A stretch of DNA of 64,000 nucleotides from an uncultured Paludibacter sp. (GTDB lineage: Bacteria; Bacteroidota; Bacteroidia; Bacteroidales; Paludibacteraceae). The notes beneath the pieces were generated by a model. That model did no database searches and was not told where the DNA came from. It worked only from the letters and a program-made list of their open reading frames with translations. The translations under genes were made by a program, and so were the position numbers. The stretch spans positions 1 to 64,000 of the forward strand of contig CALCBD010000012.1 of the NCBI GenBank assembly GCA_937897985.1, in the 5' to 3' direction. Shown here in pieces: positions 37,957-46,101 of the stretch (its first letter is position 1; each line of letters begins with the position of its first letter).

Positions 37957-38012
37957 CGAAAATAGTACTAAAACCAGCTGCCGGAAGTATGTATTTGTAT
38001 CAAAAAAGTATG
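37957..38012 (-). promoter_or_regulatory. Promoter with operator site C
   Basis: AGTATG at 37986-37991 and 38007-38012 (plus strand), 21 bp apart, with TATCAAAAA before the second copy. The -7-like box TATTTTCG (plus 37957-37964 read in reverse) stands at the same offset, 29 bp, as at site B. It drives operon I, and its distal half faces the divergent regulator gene. Confidence 0.78.
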
Positions 38013-38061
38013 ATAGAATTTTATTTATCATACCATATCTTTAGTATTTTCCGAAAAATAA

Positions 38062-38069
38062 TACCTTTG
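38062..38069 (+). promoter_or_regulatory. -7 box of the hybrid regulator gene
   Basis: TACCTTTG matches the Bacteroidetes TAnnTTTG element, about 80 nt before the ATG at 38149. No clear TTTG was found at -33. Confidence 0.45.
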
Positions 38070-38148
38070 CAACAGTTAATATAAAAAAACGGGTAACTTG
38101 CCGCGGTTAAAAATACTATAGCTGAAACAAATCACTTTTCTGTAGAAT

Positions 38149-41100
38149 ATGAGATATAAAAGAAATTCCGGGAGAATTCTGACTACCGGACTTATTATAA
38201 ATTTCCTTTTCATTCTGTCCGCAGTTTCAACTGACGGTTTGAATGCAAGCGGTATGATTACAAAAATTATATCGAGCAACGACGGACTTTCAAACAGTGC
38301 GATTTCGGTCATACACAAGGATTCATCAGGAGTAATGTGGTTCGGCACATGGGATGGTTTAAATTCCTTCGATGGCCGCAATATCCGGATATTTAAATCG
38401 GACAAGAAAAACCCCAAAACAATCACGAGCAATGTAATTATCGATATCGTGGAACCAGCCAAAGGAACACTTTGGGTTAGCACAACAAACGGTGTAAACA
38501 GGCTGAATACCGAAACCCGTGATGTAGAGCGATACTTCGTTGAGGAAGGGAAAAATGCTTCCACATCGTCAAAGTCATATAAACTCACACTGGGTCCGCA
38601 AAATCTGGTACTTTGTTATACCCTGAAAAATGAACTCACTTACTATGACCGTTCAACCGATCGTTTTGTTCCTTTGCACATCGAAGCTGTTTCATCAAAA
38701 AAAATTATCGAACTGGTAAGCGATGCACAGGGAAGTGTTTTTATGGTTTCGTCGGACGCAGAATTGTTCCGTTTACAACTCAGAATAAGACACAACCAAC
38801 CTGAAGTTTCCTCGTGTGTAAGGGTACTTAACCAGTTTTCAGCATGGAATATCTACCCCAAATCAGACAATGAATTCTGGTTGATCGATAAAGATCTGAA
38901 TTATATATATCTGTTTAATTCCGAAAACGGGTTATTTAAAATAATTGCCGACATTTCAGCATTGCCTTCAAAAGGAGGAATACTGACCATCAATGAATTC
39001 AACAATGAAATCGTTTTGGGTCTGGCTACCACCGGATTATTCTATTACGATATTTTACGAAAATCGTGGGTGCAAATTCAGAATCCTGAGTATCATGGCG
39101 GAGTTCTGTCATCGTTTTTTGATAAAAAGCAACAGATATTATGGGTTGGTACTAATAATAACGGTGTCATTTCGAGTTATCGCGAACAGCTGAATTTTAA
39201 ATGTATTGCCAATAAAGACCTGTCGAACAGGCATGCAAGCGCAGTCAGGGCCATTAACGAAGATGGTCAGGGACGAATCTGGGTTGGTAGCCGGGGAAAC
39301 GGAGTGTCAATCATAACTAATCCGTTGATGGCAAACAGTAAGGTAATCAACATCCCTGAGTTTATCAACAAATCAATTCTTTCCATTTGCAAAGGTCCCG
39401 ACAATCTGATGTTTATCGGTTCCGAATCGGAAGGTTTATTTGCGGTTGATTATAAAACTTTAAACGTAAAAAGAGTGGATTTGTCAAAAAGCCGAAAATT
39501 TTCCTATACTTCAAACCCGCCTGTGTATGGCCTCTTCTGGGATCAAACGGCTTCGGCACTTTGGATAGGAACCAATACCGAGGGTGCATTTCAGGTTGAG
39601 CTGAAAACCGCAAACGGACAAATATCTGTTCAGAATATATACAGCTACAACAAAGAGAATAAATCAGGATTGAAAAACAACAATATTTATTCAATTATCG
39701 GTCTGGATAAATCAAATGTGCTGTTATCCACACGGGGTGCAGGTTTGTTTCTGGTAAATAAATTCAGCCATAAGGCAGTAACCAACATAAACCAGGACAG
39801 CCCGTCACCACTTACCGACAATGATGTATTGTGTTTGCAGCGGAGTTCGGATGATGTCTTCTGGGCCGGCACAAGCTACGGACTTAATAAACTCATTTTT
39901 AAAAACAACAAAATCAGGGTTACCCACTATACCGAACAAAGCGGTCTCCCGAATAATACGGTTCACGGCATACTCGAAGACAGCAACGGTATTATCTGGA
40001 TCAGCACCAACAACGGTTTGTCAAAAATAGATCCGGCAAACAATGAGGTCACTAATTACAACCATGGTTACGGACTTCAGAGCAACGAATTTTCGGACGG
40101 CGCTTATTTTAAATCCTCGAAAAGCGAACTCTTTTTCGGAGGAATAAACGGTCTGAATCATTTTTTTACTTCCGAATTCGAAGAACGCAACTTTAATCCG
40201 GATATTCTGATTACCGATATAAAAATCAACAACTCGGCATTCCCCCTTTCTGCTTTTACAAAAACTGACCGTAAAGGCAGCTATATTTCGTTGAAATACA
40301 ATCAAAACTTCTTTACCTTTACTTTCGTTGCACTCGACTATATCAACAACTCCAATTGCGAGTACAGCTACATTCTCGAAGGTTTCAATAAAGAATGGGT
40401 AACTACCGGCACATCCAATACAGCGACGTTTACCAACGTTACACCGGGAAATTATATCCTGAAAATTAAAGCAAGCAACGGCGATAAACTTTGGAGCAAT
40501 CAACATTATACCCTCCGGATAAAAATAGACAAACCGTGGTGGGCGGGAATAACAGCTTTTATCATTTATTTTTTACTGACCATCATCATCATTTATTTTA
40601 TTTATTCCACCATAAAAAAACGTGTTCAGCTCAATCGTACCATTTTCGAGGAACGTGTTGCAAAAAAAGAACAACTTGTTACTTATGAAGCAAAATTGCG
40701 TTTTTTCACCAATATTGCACATGAGTTTTGCACTCCTCTGACGCTGATTTATGGCCCGTGCGAAAAACTGCTCGAAAATGAATCGATGAACGGATCGACC
40801 AAGAAATACCTGCATATTATAAAAAATAATGCTGAACGTATGCAGCGGCTGATTAACGACCTGATGGATTTCAGAAGGGTAGAAACCGACAACAAAAAAA
40901 TTGTATTTGAAAATATTGATATACAGGAACTTGTAAAATATATTTCGGACAATTTCATTGAATTTTCGGAACAAAAGCAAATCAGCTTTACACTGAATTT
41001 TGCCAACGAAAACAAACATTTTATTTCAGACAGGGATGCTTTGGAAAAAATTATGTTTAATCTGGTATCAAATGCCTATAAATACACTAATGAAGCAGGC

Positions 41101-42216
41101 AAAATCGATATCAATGTGGAAATTTCGGACGAAAACCTGACCATTCAGGTAACCAACACCGGCCCCGGTATTAAAAAAGAAGAACTTGTCAATCTCTTTA
41201 ACCGTTTCCAGATACTCGACAATTTCGAACGCAATGCCCAACAGGGGAGAATTCAACGCAACGGGATAGGTTTAGCACTCACCAAAAGTCTTGTAAAACT
41301 GCTTGAAGGAAAAATCACAGTTGATAGTGAAGAAAACAACTATACCACGTTTACGGTAGTTTTGCCAGTAAAAAAAGACGTGATTGTAAAGGAGGTCATC
41401 AGCACTCCCGAAGTTTTTGAACCCGACAACTCTTTCAAACCGGCTTCGGACGACAAAAAACCACTTATTTTAATTGTCGACGATGAAGCTGAAATACGTA
41501 TATTGCTCAGAGACATACTTTCAACTCAATATGAACTGATAGAAGCCGCCGATGGCATTTCGGCCATCGAATTATTAAAGCACAACCGACCCGAACTAAT
41601 CATTTCGGACATATTAATGCCCAATATGAGCGGAGTAGAACTTCTGGCCGAGATTAAAAACAGCCGGCTTACCGCACATATTCCGGTGGTATTTCTAAGT
41701 TCAAAATCAACTCTGGACGAACAAATTGCCGGTTATGAAAGAGGACTTGAATTCTTTATTGCAAAACCATTTAATCCCAGGTACCTGCTGTCGGTGGTTG
41801 GCAGAATCATTCATAACCGCGATTCGATGAAACAATACTTTAATTCCTCGCTGTCTTCCATCGAAGAATTTAATGGAAATTTTGTACACTCCGACGAAAA
41901 AAAATTCCTGATTTCGATAGCAGAAATCATCAAAAACAACATGGAAAACGAACAACTCGGAGCCGATTTTATCTGTCATCAAATGAACATCACCCGTATT
42001 CTGTTGTACCGCAGGATGAAGGATTTAGCAAATACAACTCCAACAGAATTTATCAGAAATATCCGTCTGAAAGAGGCCGAAAGACTGATAAAATCAACCA
42101 AACTTACCATACAGGAAATCATGTATCAAACCGGATTTAACAATAAATCGTACTTTTACAGCATCTTCAAAACTGAATATGGTGTGTCGCCAAATGAATA
42201 CCGAAAAAATAAATAA
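38149..42216 (+). CDS. Hybrid two-component system sensor/regulator
   Basis: 1355-residue membrane protein combining sensor kinase and transcription factor. A signal/anchor is followed by periplasmic two-component propeller repeats (about 35-690; e.g. GVMWFGTWDGL, RIWVGSRGNG, IIWISTNNGL), a Y_Y_Y domain (about 700-790, YSYILEGFNKEW), a membrane helix (about 797-818), HisKA with His858 (NIAHEFCTPLTL), HATPase (NLVSNAYKYT, GIGLALTKSL), a receiver (LIVDDE, Asp1154 in SDILMPNMSG) and a C-terminal AraC HTH. The H-box has Cys where Arg is usual. It senses an oligosaccharide in the periplasm and activates the locus; its position beside operator site C supports control of all three operators. Confidence 0.95.
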   Translation: MRYKRNSGRILTTGLIINFLFILSAVSTDGLNASGMITKIISSNDGLSNSAISVIHKDSSGVMWFGTWDGLNSFDGRNIRIFKSDKKNPKTITSNVIIDIVEPAKGTLWVSTTNGVNRLNTETRDVERYFVEEGKNASTSSKSYKLTLGPQNLVLCYTLKNELTYYDRSTDRFVPLHIEAVSSKKIIELVSDAQGSVFMVSSDAELFRLQLRIRHNQPEVSSCVRVLNQFSAWNIYPKSDNEFWLIDKDLNYIYLFNSENGLFKIIADISALPSKGGILTINEFNNEIVLGLATTGLFYYDILRKSWVQIQNPEYHGGVLSSFFDKKQQILWVGTNNNGVISSYREQLNFKCIANKDLSNRHASAVRAINEDGQGRIWVGSRGNGVSIITNPLMANSKVINIPEFINKSILSICKGPDNLMFIGSESEGLFAVDYKTLNVKRVDLSKSRKFSYTSNPPVYGLFWDQTASALWIGTNTEGAFQVELKTANGQISVQNIYSYNKENKSGLKNNNIYSIIGLDKSNVLLSTRGAGLFLVNKFSHKAVTNINQDSPSPLTDNDVLCLQRSSDDVFWAGTSYGLNKLIFKNNKIRVTHYTEQSGLPNNTVHGILEDSNGIIWISTNNGLSKIDPANNEVTNYNHGYGLQSNEFSDGAYFKSSKSELFFGGINGLNHFFTSEFEERNFNPDILITDIKINNSAFPLSAFTKTDRKGSYISLKYNQNFFTFTFVALDYINNSNCEYSYILEGFNKEWVTTGTSNTATFTNVTPGNYILKIKASNGDKLWSNQHYTLRIKIDKPWWAGITAFIIYFLLTIIIIYFIYSTIKKRVQLNRTIFEERVAKKEQLVTYEAKLRFFTNIAHEFCTPLTLIYGPCEKLLENESMNGSTKKYLHIIKNNAERMQRLINDLMDFRRVETDNKKIVFENIDIQELVKYISDNFIEFSEQKQISFTLNFANENKHFISDRDALEKIMFNLVSNAYKYTNEAGKIDINVEISDENLTIQVTNTGPGIKKEELVNLFNRFQILDNFERNAQQGRIQRNGIGLALTKSLVKLLEGKITVDSEENNYTTFTVVLPVKKDVIVKEVISTPEVFEPDNSFKPASDDKKPLILIVDDEAEIRILLRDILSTQYELIEAADGISAIELLKHNRPELIISDILMPNMSGVELLAEIKNSRLTAHIPVVFLSSKSTLDEQIAGYERGLEFFIAKPFNPRYLLSVVGRIIHNRDSMKQYFNSSLSSIEEFNGNFVHSDEKKFLISIAEIIKNNMENEQLGADFICHQMNITRILLYRRMKDLANTTPTEFIRNIRLKEAERLIKSTKLTIQEIMYQTGFNNKSYFYSIFKTEYGVSPNEYRKNK

Positions 42217-42416
42217 ACATATTAAAAGTAAAAAAACGAAATAAAAAAACGTATTTGATAACAGTTGACGTAATGATGAATCATCCCGTTCATCTCCCCT
42301 TCAGGTACAAATTAAAAATGCAGTTCATTCCAATAAATAAAGTCAGATTGTAGAGAAGTCAACATCTGTGTTTAAAAAAAATGTTTGATTACAGCCGTAT
42401 ATTAACCTTAAATTAC

Positions 42417-42424
42417 TACATTTG
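42417..42424 (+). promoter_or_regulatory. -7 box of the kinase-less regulator gene
   Basis: TACATTTG fits TAnnTTTG, 53 nt before the ATG at 42478. A TTTG at 42384-42387 is too far upstream to be a standard -33 partner. Confidence 0.4.
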
Positions 42425-42477
42425 CCAATTAAAATAAAAATATTGTTCAGAAAAATCACATCAGATCAATAAAAAGA

Positions 42478-45306
42478 ATGACTCCGTGTAATTTAAAATA
42501 TCGTCTGTTACTTATCTTTTTAATTTTTTCGATATTAATCAAAGCACAAACGGATACTTTTCGTGCTTTGACGATGGACAACGGACTGTCAAATTTTGTG
42601 GTTACCTCATTTTATAAAGACTCTACCGGCTTTATGTGGATTGGGACCGACAATAGCCTCGACAGGTTTGATGGAGTGGATTTTAAGCACTATCAGTTTA
42701 ACACCGGTGATATCAATAAAAAACGTGTAAGAGCTATCGCCGAAACTCTGTCAGGCCAATTGTATATCGGAAACGGTATCGGACTTTGGAAACTGGACAA
42801 AGAAAAAGAAAATCCCGAACTCGTGTTCAACGACAAAATCGACGGTCTGGTTACGTCGTTAAATTGGGACAGCACTGACAAAAAGCTATACATTGGTTCT
42901 GAAAAGGGATTATTTATTCTTGATCTGAAAAACAACCTGAAATTCATACCACTCGACAATAACACTCTATCAGCCAACAATTATATCACAGGCATCACAT
43001 TCGATCAACGATCGGGAGTGTGGATAACCACCAAGCGGGGTTTGTGTTCGTACAACAAAATCAATCATAAGATCAGTTTTTACGAATATAAGGTATTGAA
43101 TGTAGAACAATCTTTTTTTGCTAAAATCACCTGTGTGAACAGAACTCTCTATATGGGAACCTCAAAAACCGGTGTTGTTTGTTTTGATATCGACAAGTGC
43201 AGTTTCAGCAAATCGCTCGATGTTGGGTCTGATATAATTACCGACATTTCGAGTGACGGCAAAGATATAATTTATGTCGCTACCGATGGAAACGGAGTTC
43301 ACTTTCTTTCACATTCCGAAAACAGGGTTGTTCGTTCTATCAGGTATGACCCAAAACAAAAATCGGGAATTCGTTCCAATTCAATTTATTCATTATTAGT
43401 TGACAGAAACGGAGTTATCTGGGTCGGTTTCTATCAGGCAGGTCTGGATTACAGCCTTAACCAGCATCCGATATTTAAGATTTATAGTTTCCCTCCTTAT
43501 TTCGACTCAAATGGTTTACCTGTACGCGCATTTTTAATTCGTGACAAGGAAAAGCTGATAGGTACACGTGAAGGGCTTTATTTTATAGACGAAAGCAGAA
43601 ATGTGGTAAAAACCTTCACTAAAAAAGAACTTCGTTCAAATCTTATACTTTCACTTTGCTATTATAAAGGGGAATATTATATCGGAACATACGGAGGAGG
43701 AATATCAATTCTGAATCCGAAAACGATGGCAATTCGAAAGTTGAATACCGATTTTACACTTACCAAGGGACATACTTTTCATTTCGAACAGGATTCAGCC
43801 GGCTTACTCTGGATAGCAACTTCGGGTGGGTTATATCAGTACAACAAGCAAAATGAGCAGCTCATATCGTTCAACAGTTCAAATTCGCAGTTGTACTCGG
43901 GAAATGTATTTTACGTGTTTTTTGACAGCTCGGGAAAAGGATGGATTGCAACCGAAAATGGCCTTTGTATTTATGATCCTGTTTCAAAATCCATTAAATC
44001 AAATGGTTTTCCAAACGGCTTTTTCAACAAACAAATTATAAAAGTTATTCATGAAGATAAAATGCACCGCCTGTATTTCTGCCCTGATAAAGGAAATATA
44101 ATGGTTTCGGATATTAATATGCGTAACTTTTCGTCGTTCGATTTAACAAAAAGATTTAAAGAAAGGGTGTTTTTATCAATCCTCGAGGACAATAATCATA
44201 ATTACTGGTTTGGTAGTGATAACGGTTTAATCTCAATAAAAGAAAAAACGGAAGGTTACCACAGTTTCGGTTTTGCCGACGGAATTCCTGATCCGGTTTT
44301 CAGTGCCGATGCTTCGTATCTCGACAAATCGGGAAATCTCTGGTTTGGAAATGCAAAAGGATTACTGACCATTGACCCGGCAAAAGTCAAAAACCACAAA
44401 AAACCATTCTATCCGACATTAATAACTGATTTACAGGTCAATGGAGCAGACCTCGGTTCAACTGATAAAAACAGGTTTAGCAGTGGAAAAAAACTGGATT
44501 TTGATTATGATGAAAATAATTTCAAATTTAGTTTTGTTAGTTTACAATATACCAACCCCTCGACGATTGTATACGAATACAAACTGGAAGGTTTTGACGA
44601 AGACTGGCATGTACTCAACAGCGGTGTGAATGAAGTCACCTTCAACGATTTACCATCCGGAAATTATAAATTCATGGTTCGTACAGAAGGAAACCAGGCA
44701 TCAATTGCGACTATTGAAATAAAGATTAACTCCTTTTTCTCCCTTAAATTCTGGATTATCTTTGTGATTACCGGCTTAATTATCTTTTTGTTTACCAACA
44801 AACTGGTTCATTTGTACAGGTTACTGAAAGAGCGTGTTTCAGGTCAATCATCAAATGAAAACACTGATGTTGAAGATGGACGTGAAAAAAACGAGAAAAA
44901 ATACAAATACTCCAAAATCACTGAAAATGAATGTATTGCAATCTGCGAAAGATTATATGCCTATATCGAAACCGAAAAACCATTTTCAAATCCTGAACTG
45001 AAAATCGTCGATTTGGCGCAGGCTCTAAACTGCTCATCGCACACATTGTCTTTTATTTTCAATCAATACCTTACAAAAAATTATTATGATTTTATTAACG
45101 AATATCGGATAAAAGAATTCAAATCTATTGTTTCGGAAACTGAAAGTTCGAAATATACACTTACAGCTTTAGCCGAACAATGCGGTTTTAGTTCACGAGC
45201 ATCTTTTTTCCGGTCGTTCAAGAAACTCACCGGCATTACACCTAACGAATATATACGTAATATCGGTAAGAATCTGCACGTGATTGAAGGCGAAGACGAA
45301 CGATAA
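42478..45306 (+). CDS. Propeller-sensor AraC regulator lacking kinase and receiver
   Basis: 942 residues. Signal peptide (ending IKAQT), propeller repeats (FMWIGTDNSL, GVWITTKRGL, VIWVGFYQAG, LLWIATSGGL), Y_Y_Y domain (YEYKLEGFDEDWH), one membrane helix (about 757-776), a charged linker (about 785-815), then an AraC HTH (about 840-936; IVDLAQALNCSSHTL, LTALAEQCGFSSRASFFRSF, GITPNEYIRN). No HisKA, HATPase or receiver is present between helix and HTH. It therefore looks like a membrane-tethered one-component regulator with a hybrid-system sensor. It lies between the full regulator and the ECF sigma gene and may control the plus-strand locus; its operator is unknown. Confidence 0.9.
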   Translation: MTPCNLKYRLLLIFLIFSILIKAQTDTFRALTMDNGLSNFVVTSFYKDSTGFMWIGTDNSLDRFDGVDFKHYQFNTGDINKKRVRAIAETLSGQLYIGNGIGLWKLDKEKENPELVFNDKIDGLVTSLNWDSTDKKLYIGSEKGLFILDLKNNLKFIPLDNNTLSANNYITGITFDQRSGVWITTKRGLCSYNKINHKISFYEYKVLNVEQSFFAKITCVNRTLYMGTSKTGVVCFDIDKCSFSKSLDVGSDIITDISSDGKDIIYVATDGNGVHFLSHSENRVVRSIRYDPKQKSGIRSNSIYSLLVDRNGVIWVGFYQAGLDYSLNQHPIFKIYSFPPYFDSNGLPVRAFLIRDKEKLIGTREGLYFIDESRNVVKTFTKKELRSNLILSLCYYKGEYYIGTYGGGISILNPKTMAIRKLNTDFTLTKGHTFHFEQDSAGLLWIATSGGLYQYNKQNEQLISFNSSNSQLYSGNVFYVFFDSSGKGWIATENGLCIYDPVSKSIKSNGFPNGFFNKQIIKVIHEDKMHRLYFCPDKGNIMVSDINMRNFSSFDLTKRFKERVFLSILEDNNHNYWFGSDNGLISIKEKTEGYHSFGFADGIPDPVFSADASYLDKSGNLWFGNAKGLLTIDPAKVKNHKKPFYPTLITDLQVNGADLGSTDKNRFSSGKKLDFDYDENNFKFSFVSLQYTNPSTIVYEYKLEGFDEDWHVLNSGVNEVTFNDLPSGNYKFMVRTEGNQASIATIEIKINSFFSLKFWIIFVITGLIIFLFTNKLVHLYRLLKERVSGQSSNENTDVEDGREKNEKKYKYSKITENECIAICERLYAYIETEKPFSNPELKIVDLAQALNCSSHTLSFIFNQYLTKNYYDFINEYRIKEFKSIVSETESSKYTLTALAEQCGFSSRASFFRSFKKLTGITPNEYIRNIGKNLHVIEGEDER

Positions 45307-45442
45307 ATTAAAACTGATAGCTCTTAAGTCTTATATAATTATTTGATACTTATAAAAACGAACACATATAGCCGCTGATTATCAGACATATATAATTATA
45401 TTGTCTGCCTAAATGGTATGAGATTTAAAAACAAAAATTTTA

Positions 45443-45474
45443 TTGAAGGACTTAAATAGTTCAATCTATATTTG
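45443..45474 (+). promoter_or_regulatory. Promoter of the ECF sigma gene
   Basis: TATATTTG at 45467-45474 fits the TAnnTTTG -7 element, with a TTG at 45443-45445 spaced 21 bp upstream as a partial -33. The start codon is about 35 nt downstream. Confidence 0.5.
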
Positions 45475-45508
45475 CATGACGAAAATCTAATTTTTTAATG
45501 CAAATAGT

Positions 45509-46042
45509 ATGAAAGAATCAACTCCTCTTTCCGAAAAATCCGGTTCGGTTGACTGCATGGTAAGTCAATCGTATATCGATTACCACACAGCAATTAACAA
45601 TTACATTAAAAACAGAATAAACAATGCCGAAGATGCAGCCGATCTATCGCAGGATGTATACCTGCGTTTGCTCGACTATAAATCCATGCTTCGTCCCGAA
45701 ACTGTAAAATCATTTCTTTTTACAATTGCGCGTAATATTGTTATCGACTATATTCGCCGTCATTCACGTAAACAGGAAGTATCGGCCAACATGTACGAAT
45801 TTACAAAAGAATACACCGACACCATTGAAAGTCAGATTTATGCCACCGAACTGATGAAATTAGAAAACGGCATGATGATGACACTTCCAAAACAAAGAAA
45901 ACTTATTTATTACATGGACCGGTTCGAAGAAAAATCGGCAGATGAAATATCATGTGAATTACAAATCAGTAAACGTACTGTCGAAAGTCATTTGTTCAGC
46001 AGCAGGAAAACGATTCGTGATTTTCTGAGGAAGTGCATTTGA
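45509..46042 (+). CDS. ECF-type RNA polymerase sigma factor
   Basis: 177 residues with sigma region 2 (AEDAADLSQDVYLRLLDY, FTIARNIVIDYIRRHSR) and region 4 (LPKQRKLIYYMDRF, ADEISCELQISKRTVESHL). It precedes susC by 59 bp and is probably co-transcribed with it. In Bacteroidetes such sigma genes usually have a FecR-type anti-sigma gene next to them and a transporter with an STN domain; neither is present here, so its control is unclear. It may drive the plus-strand locus. Confidence 0.93.
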   Translation: MKESTPLSEKSGSVDCMVSQSYIDYHTAINNYIKNRINNAEDAADLSQDVYLRLLDYKSMLRPETVKSFLFTIARNIVIDYIRRHSRKQEVSANMYEFTKEYTDTIESQIYATELMKLENGMMMTLPKQRKLIYYMDRFEEKSADEISCELQISKRTVESHLFSSRKTIRDFLRKCI

Positions 46043-46101
46043 ATTTTAAAATCGAACAAAAAAAAAATAAAATATAAATTATTAACCAAAAAAAAATTAT
46101 T

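Noticed and set aside
38076..38588. 170-codon antisense open frame opposite the start of the hybrid regulator
   Set aside because: It lies antisense to a clear coding region, has no recognisable domain, and overlaps the regulator's promoter.
40021..40506. 161-codon minus-strand open frame within the hybrid regulator
   Set aside because: Antisense to the conserved Y_Y_Y region; no independent support.
45307..45508. Search for a tRNA or small RNA in the A/T-rich gap before the sigma gene
   Set aside because: No cloverleaf or stable hairpin was found; only a promoter-like element is supported.
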